In this document: piece by piece, positions 1 through 6,833 of the stretch | Numbering within the stretch: position 1 is the first letter of the stretch | Layout: each line of letters begins with the position of its first letter | From: Gammaproteobacteria bacterium 42_54_T18 | GTDB lineage: Bacteria > Pseudomonadota > Gammaproteobacteria > Pseudomonadales > Ketobacteraceae | DNA length: 34,438 bases | Assembly (NCBI GenBank): GCA_002163245.1 | Contig: MAAL01000066.1 | Coordinates: forward strand, 1-34,438 | Reading direction: 5' to 3' | Translations under genes and position numbers: made by a program | The notes under the pieces: model-generated | Database searches by the model: none | What the model was told of the DNA's origin: nothing | The model's input: only the letters and a program-made list of their open reading frames with translations

Positions 1-95
1 AGCTGAACCTTTTTGATCGAAGAAATTTGTACGATTTGTTCTCGCCACCAATTGATGACGAGCCAGATAAAAACAAACAGTTGTCGATGTTATGA
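1..95 (+). CDS. IS4-family transposase, C-terminal end (cut by window edge)
   Basis: In frame from base 3 the last 30 codons read LNLFDRRNLYDLF...NKQLSML and stop at 93-95. A Leu-Asn-Leu-Phe stretch followed by a short hydrophobic tail is typical of IS4-family DDE transposase C-termini (family knowledge, by eye). The stop codon touches a 20-bp inverted repeat at 95-114 that reappears in the opposite sense at the right end of the window, which confirms this is the 3' end of an insertion sequence. The rest of the gene lies outside the window. Confidence 0.75.
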   Translation, partial: LNLFDRRNLYDLFSPPIDDEPDKNKQLSML

Positions 96-395
96 AACTG
101 TGGGACAGCAGTGATTATATATATGCAATTTCCCGTCGAGAGATTCGACCCGGATATCAAATCGTTCTGGAGCAGTATCTTCCCAAAGCTCTATACTAGG
201 GAATTGATCTCCGTTAACGACTATAACCCCATCAGTTTGCATGCGGATGCCTTGGCGATATTCTGATTTTTTAGATATAAATCGAACCGAAATAATTGCC
301 CCAGCCCCTACATCCACAACATCCCATTTAATTACAGGTACATCGTACTTCCCCGCAAAGAACGAGTTTTCAACTGCGTCATCAATCATCTTCAT
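90..395 (-). CDS. Small acidic protein, possible immunity protein, C-terminus replaced by IS4 sequence
   Basis: A 101-residue soluble protein with no signal peptide or membrane segment, beginning MKMIDDAVENSFF. I do not recognise the family. Small acidic proteins opening with an IDDAVE-type motif and following a short tail-like coding stretch are common as immunity proteins of polymorphic toxins (inference). The last codons (from base 114 down to 90) are the IS4 terminal repeat, so the native C-terminus has been lost or altered by the insertion. The stretch immediately upstream on the same strand (396-515) is open in another frame and could be the end of the partner toxin gene. Confidence 0.5.
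   Translation of the reverse strand: MKMIDDAVENSFFAGKYDVPVIKWDVVDVGAGAIISVRFISKKSEYRQGIRMQTDGVIVVNGDQFPSIELWEDTAPERFDIRVESLDGKLHIYNHCCPTVS
95..114. repeat. Terminal inverted repeat (right end) of the left IS4-family copy
   Basis: The reverse complement of these bases is TCACTGCTGTCCCACAGTTT, identical to bases 34327-34346 where a second copy of the element begins. The flanking gene on the minus strand reads into this repeat for its last codons. Confidence 0.85.
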
Positions 396-515
396 TTTGT
401 AATCCCTCCCGGCCGAAGCCCTTTGTAATGTCTAAATGGGTCAATATCCGCATGTTCCCAGGGCCACACTTCTTGGAGATTACCCGTTTCATGCGTCCCT
501 CCGTCTTTCTGCGGT
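396..515 (-). pseudogene. Possible C-terminal remnant of a toxin gene
   Basis: On the minus strand one frame is open from a TAA near 515 to a TGA at about 395 and encodes about 40 residues containing HETGNLQEVWPWEHADIDPF and ending RPGGITK. There is no start codon of its own. Its stop overlaps the start region of the 101-residue gene, as expected for a toxin-immunity pair with tight coupling. The composition is protein-like, but the identification is only a guess from arrangement. Confidence 0.25.
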
Positions 516-923
516 TTTTATGATGCAATTCTTTTGAAACATTAACTTGTGATATAAAGAATCCTCTACACCACCTCTAATTGCAGAAAGCTCAAGTACC
601 ACATAGTCAATACCACTATTAACACCATATTGTTCATCACATAATGTTGCGCCTAGGCCTGATTTAACATTCAAAAGGTACTGTCGAACAAAACCTTTGG
701 TCTTCGTAGACATCGAACGAACTCTAACCTGCAATCCAGAACCTCTTCTATTCTGGACTTGAGAAAGCACGACACCTGAACGATATATACTGGCATGCCA
801 ATCAGAAGGGTAATGATACAAATAGCCATACTCCATATCGCTGAATATTTTGGTCTTATTTCCAGCGAATACATTTACGGAAACCATCATTACAACAATT
901 AGAAAGTATTTTCTAATTCTCAT
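489..923 (-). CDS. Secreted or periplasmic hypothetical protein
   Basis: A 144-residue protein with a clear Sec signal peptide: MRIRKYF, a hydrophobic core LIVVMMVSVNVF, then a probable AG cleavage site near residue 21. The mature part contains SDMEYGYLYHYPSDWHASIY, reminiscent of small periplasmic proteins that begin with a 'Y-sldyPsdW' strand (PsbP/DUF-type folds; weak analogy). Two cysteines (in LCDE and KNC) could form a disulphide in the periplasm. It runs in the same direction as the small gene at 90-395 and ends within the possible toxin remnant. The charged end TAERRRDA may be a replaced C-terminus. Function unknown. Confidence 0.55.
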   Translation of the reverse strand: MRIRKYFLIVVMMVSVNVFAGNKTKIFSDMEYGYLYHYPSDWHASIYRSGVVLSQVQNRRGSGLQVRVRSMSTKTKGFVRQYLLNVKSGLGATLCDEQYGVNSGIDYVVLELSAIRGGVEDSLYHKLMFQKNCIIKTAERRRDA

Positions 924-1286
924 TTCACCCTAATTCGTCTATTTTAATTTTTGTGGGAACTCAGATACTTCCATCGAATCAGTATTACCACATAGATATA
1001 CCAGTACTCTTCAGAAGTGAGAGTAATGGGGGAGTGATGTTGCTTCCTGAGCACTATTAATCAATGCCTATCAAAACTGTTCTTTTATGATGCCAGAAAT
1101 CCATCAAGCATTAAGTAGAACTTTTCCTGTGTTTGCGTTGGGAGGAGTTTAATCACTTCAAATTTTTCGATCTAAATTGCATACAAAAGCTAAAAGTGTA
1201 ACGACGGAATCTAATGACTTTTTAGCCAAACAACTTGACAAAAATATTGTCGGATACTGGTATCGATCCCTAGGTATGCTTCTACC
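924..1286. other. 363-bp gap without a supported gene
   Basis: Between the secreted-protein gene (start at 923) and the helicase stop (1287) I see no convincing coding frame, RNA gene or IS end. The plus-strand frame at 1177-1362 overlaps the helicase 3' end and has no ribosome binding site or recognisable protein, so I treat it as noise. Confidence 0.5.
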
Positions 1287-2681
1287 CTATGCGAACACAG
1301 TCCCAGTGAACGACAGCACCTCACTTTTGAAACGCCCTGGTATATTCAGAGTAGCTTCATAAGACCTCGCCAAAAGGGAATCACCGCAAGCAAGAGTATC
1401 CGACTTGCTCTCATGATTTGTGAAATCACTTAGCGATAACTCCAGCGGGCTATCTAGCTCAAGCACCTTAGCGGATGATTTAGGTTCACCTGATTTGGGG
1501 TTAGGCATAGAATCAAAGCTAACGACATTTTCTTTAGGGATATCTTCTGCAACGCGATGCGCAAATTCGCTTAATGTCGGCTCTGCTGGCATGTAAAGAA
1601 ATCCCTCTCCTGCAACTGGATCATTAACCCTCAAAATACGCCCCAATATTTGTCGAAAATAGAGTTCGGTTTTAACTCGAGTTAAGTGGCAACACACGTG
1701 CAATCTTGGCAGATTGGTACCTTCGCTAATCATGCCAACCGATATGATCCATTTTGTTGATGATTGTTTATAGTTTTGGATGATAGATATCGCATCATCC
1801 TCCAAGTAGGTAGCAATATCGGCAACTTCATTGAACCGGGTTTCTAGCAGGCCATGTATCTGACGGGCGTGAGCAACTGATGTGGCGACAATCAAGCCAC
1901 CCGCGTCGGGGACGTGCATTCTTAGCTGATTTAGTTTTTTGTTAGCCTTGCCAATCATATAGGCTACTAAATCTTCATTTTCTACCAAGTTTTGATAGCT
2001 GCAATCAGCCTGCTCCAATAACTCACAAAATGAGCCGTAGAAACACCGTTCGTTTCCCTGCTTAAAAATGATTTGGTCGTTATCTATTAATGTCAGTCTA
2101 GGAGTTCTGCATACCCCCTCGCTTATAGCCTTACTTAATCCGTAGCTGTAATCACAACGAATGCGCTTGCTCTCACAGTAGCGCGCCAATACTATTGGGA
2201 TACTGTCTGATCGCCATGGTGTACCTGTAAGCGCCAAGGTAAATGCGGCCTTACCCTGAATTTGAGAAATGATTCGCTCACCCCAGGCATTTGCATTTTG
2301 CGCACCACTGCCTGCACAATGATGAATCTCATCAAAAATCACAAACACGCGGAATTCTGAAAGCAGTGCCCAGAAATCACTGCCCAAGCTGAGCATTGCT
2401 TGATAGGTCAATGAGCACCCATTTGATCCAAGCTTACCATCCAGCCTTTTTCCCGTTTGCACCTCAAGTTCTGACTGGAAATCCTCAGAGACAATTACCG
2501 AAGGTGATAGGCAAATCACAAGATCGATATTACCTATCTCCAACAATTTTTTGGCAAGAGTAGATGCCATCATTGTTTTACCCGCGCCAGGTGTGGCGAG
2601 GCACATAAAATGCGTGTTGCCCGATCGGTACTGTTCAAGTGCCTTGTCTATGCACTCTGCCTGCCATTGACGTAATTTCAT
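1287..2681 (-). CDS. Superfamily 2 DEAD/DEAH-type helicase (type III restriction/UvrB-like helicase core)
   Basis: A 464-residue helicase. Visible motifs in order: a Q-motif-like LRQWQ near residue 3, Walker A ATPGAGKT at 29-36, Walker B DEIHH at 117-121, motif III LTGTPWR at 151-157, and in the second RecA domain a motif V/VI pair ending in RQILGRILRV. The Arg-rich motif VI and DEIHH box place it with the ResIII/UvrB-type helicases that act on DNA. No nuclease domain is fused, and about 100 C-terminal residues are poorly conserved and hydrophilic. It is the last gene of an operon with the split winged-helix gene (10-bp gap) and is divergent from an XRE regulator. Such small regulated helicase operons occur on genomic islands, sometimes linked to phage defence, but no specific system is recognised here. 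Confidence 0.85.
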   Translation of the reverse strand: MKLRQWQAECIDKALEQYRSGNTHFMCLATPGAGKTMMASTLAKKLLEIGNIDLVICLSPSVIVSEDFQSELEVQTGKRLDGKLGSNGCSLTYQAMLSLGSDFWALLSEFRVFVIFDEIHHCAGSGAQNANAWGERIISQIQGKAAFTLALTGTPWRSDSIPIVLARYCESKRIRCDYSYGLSKAISEGVCRTPRLTLIDNDQIIFKQGNERCFYGSFCELLEQADCSYQNLVENEDLVAYMIGKANKKLNQLRMHVPDAGGLIVATSVAHARQIHGLLETRFNEVADIATYLEDDAISIIQNYKQSSTKWIISVGMISEGTNLPRLHVCCHLTRVKTELYFRQILGRILRVNDPVAGEGFLYMPAEPTLSEFAHRVAEDIPKENVVSFDSMPNPKSGEPKSSAKVLELDSPLELSLSDFTNHESKSDTLACGDSLLARSYEATLNIPGRFKSEVLSFTGTVFA

Positions 2682-2691
2682 ATGGGGTGAT

Positions 2692-3212
2692 CTAACAATG
2701 TGAAATTAGAGACTCTAGGGCCCGTATGCGACCAAGCGTTTTGGAGTAGTGATCCCTTGCTTGATTATATAGCTCTTGGATATGTTCACGCCGCTGAGGT
2801 GTTTCGCTACCAATAAGCTCGTACTCTTCAATTTCTCCGACCGTAGAAAGTAGCTCTAACCTGTGAGCCTTAAGCTTGTCCTCAAGGCCTATAGCAAAAT
2901 CTGCAGGCACGATCTCGCTAGCCTGGCCATTCGGACGGTGAGGCTTGCAGATAATAACAGAGCCTTTATTAAAGCTATCATTCAGCCGATAGGTCTCTGT
3001 TCGCGAACCAGCATGCCCAACTTTATCCATAACCCTTTAGCCTCAAGCCTTTGCAGGTTTCGCTTTACAAACTGCCTTGCGGCCACGTCTTTTAAATCAT
3101 GGCAATTTGGTAGTTTAAGATACGCATCAGTAAGCTCCGACACGGTAAAAGCCTTGTGTTTGTTAGACTCAAGTAGTGTGAGAAGCTCAGGTTTTATCCG
3201 GATTTTTGTCAT
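2692..3212 (-). pseudogene. Winged-helix plus coiled-coil DNA-binding protein, split by a frameshift
   Basis: Two overlapping frames make sense as one protein. The first (start best at 3212, MTKIRIKPELL) is a winged-helix domain: VSELTDAYLKL... AARQFVKRNLQRLEAKGL. Where the wing should follow, the frame runs on as WIKLGMLV and stops at 2982. In the neighbouring frame the natural continuation appears at 3030: MDKVGHAGSRTETYRLNDSF, then a charged helical C-terminus (about residues 50-110 of that frame). The junction is at about 3028-3034, next to AAAGGGTT. Joined, the product would be about 170 residues. Either a one-base deletion inactivated it, the sequence has an error, or there is a programmed shift; I see no canonical slippery heptamer in phase. 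It sits 10 bp upstream of the helicase. Read as separate genes, the pieces are 2692-3030 and 2982-3212. Confidence 0.6.
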
Positions 3213-3231
3213 GTACTGTTTTATCAGGTTG

Positions 3232-3277
3232 TGTCTCGAATTTCGCGACATTCTACCTTGTCTCTATCATCGAGACA
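3232..3277. promoter_or_regulatory. Twin 19-bp operators between the winged-helix/helicase operon and the XRE gene
   Basis: Site A (3232-3250) is TGTCTCGAATTTCGCGACA and site B (3259-3277) is TGTCTCTATCATCGAGACA. Both are 19-bp inverted repeats with consensus TGTCTC-N7-GAGACA; B is perfect and A has one arm mismatch. Their centres are 27 bp apart. Site B touches the XRE start codon (3278). The arrangement suits autorepression by the XRE protein and control of the divergent operon. It also argues for the downstream start (3212) of the winged-helix gene, because the longer start at 3251 would place site A inside its coding region. Confidence 0.7.
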
Positions 3278-3532
3278 ATGAGACCATCCTCCTACTCTAA
3301 ACAATACAAAGATCTTCGTGCCTGGCTAAGACAAAAGCGTGAGGCCAAAGGCCTATCAATCAGGGCTGTAGCCGAGATATTGCAGCGCCACCACTCTGTG
3401 ATAGGCAAGCTTGAGCAGGATAGGCGTCGAATTGACATTATGGAATTGCTAGAATATTGCCGAGCAGTGGATGCTGACCCTCACGAAGCAATAGACCTTC
3501 TTGAGCATTCATTAGATAGCAGCGATATGTAG
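3278..3532 (+). CDS. XRE-family helix-turn-helix regulator
   Basis: About 84 residues starting MRPSSYSKQY at 3278. The helix-turn-helix is seen as LRAWLRQKREAKGLSIRAVA followed by EILQRHHSVIGKLEQDRRRI, the Cro/CI fold with the KLE-x-D-R-R recognition-helix signature. It ends with a short acidic helix (AIDLLEHSLDSSDM). An upstream in-frame ATG at 3206 would add 24 residues that cross both operators and look non-native, so the later start is preferred. It is divergent from the winged-helix/helicase genes and is the obvious repressor acting at the twin 19-bp operators. Confidence 0.8.
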   Translation: MRPSSYSKQYKDLRAWLRQKREAKGLSIRAVAEILQRHHSVIGKLEQDRRRIDIMELLEYCRAVDADPHEAIDLLEHSLDSSDM

Positions 3533-3716
3533 AGTTACTTCCAAGCCAGCCGCTATTGATCATGTATCACAAAAGCTCCCTCCTGAAGCCGACTCTCTCT
3601 GTTGCATTTTCGGCTGCGCCAGACTGAGATTATATACTGCGAATCAATTAGATTTTACCCTAATGTAAGACCTTCATGTTATGATCCACCGAATTTTCAA
3701 TGACATTTAGGGATGA

Positions 3717-4640
3717 ATGATGAGTGAATTTCATACAATAGCTTTAGCTTTAACTATGATCTGCATTAGCGGGTGCACAGTGAACGGCCAGCATATATAC
3801 ACAGAAGATGGCAAGTGCCTGTCATGCTGGAATAATCCGTTAACTGGTCAAGCTATTAATCATACTGGAGAAACGCCTAAATCTACCAAACAGCAACCTG
3901 TGAATTCTAATCATAATCAAAAGAGTTACCCGTTGTATGGCCTGGCAAACGAAACAAGTATTTTTGCATCAAAAACCTATTGGCTTAAATATTCAGACGA
4001 ACTAGTAAACCTTTATCACAGAATTAGCGGAAAACCCTACCCAAGCGCAGACCAACTAGCAAGTGAAGTAAATTCAGGCTCAAAAAGTGTAAACATGTTG
4101 TCAGCCAACTACCGCCATGAGCGTAACTCTTTCAAGAAGACTGACCTTGGTCAACAGTTAAAAACCGAAATAGAGAACCAAGAGCAAAAGCTATCTAAGG
4201 AATTCCTGGCATTCCCTTGGGAAATCTACATTGATCAATACGACTTTAGTAAAGGCGGTTTTAGAGTTTGCTTCAGTAAACAGTGTGAGAACACATCTAA
4301 ACATGTGATTAATAAATTTGGCGCTAAAAAGTATGAATTCAAATTAGATAACGTAGGAATGACATTTTTTCTGAAGGCCAGTAAATCCGAAGCACGTGAA
4401 ATAGAGGTATTGGCCGCCAAAGGAACTGGCTGGAATTCCCGTCGAATTCCTGTAGTCATTTTTGCAAAAGCTAAGGATACCGATGACTCTCGTAAGTGGT
4501 CAGATGGGACTCCATATAGAGTAGTAACAGGCGAACTGGAACAACTCTTCTTCATGAAGGATTGGTCAGCTCGTTCAGCGTCCAACTTACCTAAAGCTAA
4601 AAGTGCTGAATTTATAATTACTCCCAACGGTAGAGGATAG
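3717..4640 (+). CDS. Putative lipoprotein of unknown function
   Basis: A 307-residue protein with a lipoprotein signal: a hydrophobic segment IALALTMICI then ISGC, with Cys20 as the likely lipidated residue. A low-complexity, Asn/Gln/Thr-rich linker follows (about 45-70). The folded part begins near TSIFASKTYWLKYSDELVNL and includes FPWEIYIDQYDFSKGGFRVC. The layout (lipobox, linker, folded domain with YIDQYDF) recalls uncharacterised DUF4852-like proteins, but I cannot confirm this. It is monocistronic, followed by a short orphan coding remnant at 4696-4908. Confidence 0.65.
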   Translation: MMSEFHTIALALTMICISGCTVNGQHIYTEDGKCLSCWNNPLTGQAINHTGETPKSTKQQPVNSNHNQKSYPLYGLANETSIFASKTYWLKYSDELVNLYHRISGKPYPSADQLASEVNSGSKSVNMLSANYRHERNSFKKTDLGQQLKTEIENQEQKLSKEFLAFPWEIYIDQYDFSKGGFRVCFSKQCENTSKHVINKFGAKKYEFKLDNVGMTFFLKASKSEAREIEVLAAKGTGWNSRRIPVVIFAKAKDTDDSRKWSDGTPYRVVTGELEQLFFMKDWSARSASNLPKAKSAEFIITPNGRG

Positions 4641-4695
4641 CTCGCCATGAATAAATTCGGGAACATTCGTTTCTAATGGGAGAGGGTCGATTTAG

Positions 4696-4908
4696 CGGTT
4701 TGAAGCACAATGGAACGGTAATAAGTATGAAGTTAAATGTGTGTATTTTGGTGATAAGTATTCATCTAGGCCATGTCAATGCATAGAATTTTTGGCTCAA
4801 CTAAATATAAGTAAGTGCTTTTCACCAATGACCGCTTTCGAAAATTTCTCATTCAGATTAGTAGGCGGAGTATGGACGCTAAGTGAAAGAACTTGCCCCC
4901 GACGCTGA
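4696..4908 (+). pseudogene. Orphan 3' coding remnant
   Basis: An open frame of 70 codons with protein-like composition (EAQWNGNKYEVKCVYFGDKY in the first third, then EFLAQLNISKCF and SFRLVGGVWTLSERTC before the TGA at 4906-4908). There is no start codon or ribosome binding site and a TAG precedes it directly. It looks like the end of a gene whose 5' part is gone. Product unknown; four cysteines suggest an exported protein. The rest of 4641-5080 contains nothing I can identify. Confidence 0.25.
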
Positions 4909-5080
4909 CATCCAGAGTAGCAGCAATATAAATACTAAACTAAACCGTTCTGCGATAAACAGCGTCAGGTTCATCACGGTGACGTTAGATCAAATTATCA
5001 TCGAGTTATTCAAAATCAGCCCTTTCTCCGCGCTGACAAGAATGCCATACCTTTGACTTCTATCACGAAGGAGAAAGGCC

Positions 5081-5295
5081 ATGACACATTACGCAGAAGC
5101 TCACCTCTATAAAGCAGTCAGCCCATTGCGCCAACGCATGACCGGCGACATAACCATGCGCAAATTAAAGAAAAGAACACAGTCAGATTATATTCGAGCC
5201 GTCAAAAAACTTTGCACGATTCCTTGGTCACTCGCCAGATGAAACGACAGCCTAGGATTTACGCCTTTTCAGTTAGATATAGGGTTCCAATGTAA
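5081..5295 (+). pseudogene. Decayed tyrosine integrase N-terminus (IS91-associated type)
   Basis: From the ATG at 5081 the frame reads SPLRQRMTGDITMRKLKKRT then QSDYIRAVKKL, the N-terminal SAM-like domain seen in tyrosine recombinases that accompany IS91-type elements (family recollection). The frame stops at 5242. The expected continuation RFLGHSPDETTA appears in a shifted frame and then meets a TAG where such proteins have Glu, with a second shift before FQLDIGF. At least two frameshifts and one stop make it dead, and the remainder is replaced by the IS110 fragment. Confidence 0.65.
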
Positions 5296-5337
5296 TGAAC
5301 CATCCCATCTCACCCATGATTCAGCCAGCTAAAGTTT

Positions 5338-5380
5338 CCCGGTATACTATCAAACTGGGTAATTTGAATAGCATACCGGG
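5338..5380. promoter_or_regulatory. Hairpin upstream of the IS110-type transposase start
   Basis: CCCGGTATACTAT (5338-5350) and ATAGCATACCGGG (5368-5380) form a 13-bp stem with one mismatch around a 17-nt loop. The 3' arm runs into the ribosome binding site GGGAGG (5378-5383). It may limit translation from read-through transcripts, or be part of the structured non-coding end of an IS110-family element (where guide/bridge RNAs are known to lie). Confidence 0.5.
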
Positions 5381-5390
5381 AGGTTCGATG

Positions 5391-5597
5391 ATGAATATTT
5401 TCTTATTGGGTATAGATATTGCTAAGAACATTTTTCAACTACATGGCGTTAACCAAGCAGGCAATGCAATTTTAAAAAAACGAAACAATCGCAACAAGTT
5501 GCCTGATTATGTGGCGAATTTAACGCCTTGTACGATTGTCATGGAATCTTGTGGTGGGGCAAACTTAATACGAGCACGGTTGGCGCGCGGTGGTTGA
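5391..5597 (+). pseudogene. IS110-family transposase, N-terminal fragment
   Basis: Starting at ATG 5391 (GGGAGG 7 bp upstream), 68 residues read MNIFLLGIDIAKNIFQLHG, then NLTPCTIVMESCGGANLIRA. This is the start of the DEDD domain of IS110 (IS1111-like) transposases, with the first Asp in GIDIAKN and the Glu in MESCGG. It ends at a TGA at 5595-5597 after about 68 of roughly 340 residues; the following bases no longer match the family. The central and Ser-containing C-terminal parts are missing, so the element cannot transpose by itself. The next 130 bp up to the ligase gene hold nothing recognisable. Confidence 0.8.
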
Positions 5598-5734
5598 TGT
5601 TGGGTTTTGGCCGCTTATACATGGTGTGAATTATACTAAATCCTAGTACTCCTTAATGGGCGAATAACTCCTATAACCACGTGAGGATATGACATCGCTA
5701 AACGCGACAAAACCGTTATACGCCCATTCCCTAT

Positions 5735-6682
5735 CTAGTTCACCGCTGCGTCTATTAGCAGGGATTCATATTGTTCTCCCGTTAGAGCAGATGTCACAAT
5801 TGTGCATATTATCTCATCAATACTTTCCAAATGGGAGTATTCCACGTAAGCAGGCTTCTCAACAAGTCCAGGGAGTGTGTTAATCTCTATAAAATATACA
5901 TCATCGCCCTGAACCATGAAATCAACTCGACAATAATCCTTGATGCCTAAATAGCTTACCAAAGTCGCAGTTAGGATTCTTATATTAGTTTCTGCTAAGT
6001 CGCTGAGATATGCCCTATCGAAAGTAGTCGACCCATTTGAACTGAATTTGGCCTCAAGGTTGAAAAATGGCTGAGTATAACTGACGCTAATGACAGGTAA
6101 TGTATGATCTGTAAGATGAAACAACGCCACTTCCTGCCCAGAAATAAACTCCTCAACGAGAATATCGTCATTGTAGGACTTGCATAACTCAATGCCCTCA
6201 AGGTATGTCGATTCATTGTCCGCCATACTAACACCAACACTGCACCCTTGATTACATGGTTTTATGATTACTGGAACACCGAGGCTCTCCTTAATTTGTT
6301 GAAATGGTGGAACAATAGATTCCTTATCTAGGTAAAACCCTTTTGGTGTAGAAACGTTGCAATGTGTTGCTATCTTCTTTGCTAAAAACTTATTCATGCC
6401 TATAGCAGATCCCAATGCTCCAGCGCCATTGTGAGGGATTCCCAACGACTGAAGATAATATTGAAGCGAACCATCCTCTCCAAATCCGCCGTGCAGAGCA
6501 ATGAACACATAGGCGACACCAGACATATCGTACTCATAAAGATCGTCAAAAGAGGTCACGTCTATTGATTTAGATCGAACTCCTTGCCGTACAAAACTTT
6601 CCTCAACGGTAGCACCACTATGTAAAGACACTTCGCGCTCAGTTGACGCACCACCCTTTACTATCAAAATATATTTCTGCAT
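5735..6682 (-). CDS. D-alanine-D-alanine ligase homologue with altered substrate-binding triad
   Basis: A cytoplasmic ATP-grasp ligase of about 315 residues (preferred start MQKYILIVKGG at 6682; an in-frame ATG at 6703 adds seven residues). Ddl hallmarks: STEREVSL (Glu15 equivalent), HGGFGEDG, GMNK, VIIKP, EEFISGQE, RVDFM (Arg255 equivalent), FIEINTLPG. Aligning by hand to E. coli DdlB, the Ser150 position is Cys (GCSVG instead of GSSVG), Tyr216 is Phe (EAKF instead of EAKY), and Ser281-Leu282 is Pro-Ala (LPGLVEKPA). The Tyr-to-Phe change is known from D-Ala-D-Lac ligases of Leuconostoc type. So the enzyme should be active as an ATP-grasp ligase but may join D-Ala to another acceptor or resist an inhibitor. 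It has its own regulated promoter shared with the biosynthetic genes, which argues against a housekeeping role. Confidence 0.9.
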   Translation of the reverse strand: MQKYILIVKGGASTEREVSLHSGATVEESFVRQGVRSKSIDVTSFDDLYEYDMSGVAYVFIALHGGFGEDGSLQYYLQSLGIPHNGAGALGSAIGMNKFLAKKIATHCNVSTPKGFYLDKESIVPPFQQIKESLGVPVIIKPCNQGCSVGVSMADNESTYLEGIELCKSYNDDILVEEFISGQEVALFHLTDHTLPVISVSYTQPFFNLEAKFSSNGSTTFDRAYLSDLAETNIRILTATLVSYLGIKDYCRVDFMVQGDDVYFIEINTLPGLVEKPAYVEYSHLESIDEIICTIVTSALTGEQYESLLIDAAVN

Positions 6683-6727
6683 AACAGTAATCACTTCCAA
6701 CAATGAAATACAATAATAAAAGCATCT

Positions 6728-6774
6728 ATTTTATTTACTTCAGTAGAAGAAACAATAAGTTACTCATTTGAGTA
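6728..6774 (-). promoter_or_regulatory. Ligase promoter with cluster palindrome
   Basis: On the minus strand: TACTCAAATGAGTA (6761-6774), 5 bp, -35 TTGTTT (6750-6755), 16 bp, -10 TAAAAT (6728-6733). A second short repeat, TACTGAAGTA (6736-6745), lies in the spacer. Palindrome and spacing match the promoters at 11132-11178 and 19862-19908 exactly. Placing the palindrome 5 bp upstream of the -35 box suits an activator. Confidence 0.65.
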
Positions 6775-6833
6775 GAATCTTGTTTGATTATCACTAGTAG
6801 GTTTGATCTGTCAACACTTTGCCGGACACCAAA

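Noticed and set aside
1177-1362. Plus-strand 61-codon gene
   Set aside because: It overlaps the helicase 3' end, has no ribosome binding site and no family-like sequence.
2863-3300. Plus-strand 145-codon gene opposite the winged-helix genes
   Set aside because: It is antisense to the winged-helix coding frames and crosses the operators; its composition looks like a reverse-strand shadow.
4235-4666. Minus-strand 143-codon gene opposite the lipoprotein gene
   Set aside because: It is antisense to a plausible lipoprotein with a proper lipobox and shows no family features.
6728-6774. LuxR-type lux boxes
   Set aside because: The palindrome is 14 bp with TACTCA arms, unlike the 20-bp ACCTG-type lux box, and no LuxR or LuxI gene is in the window.
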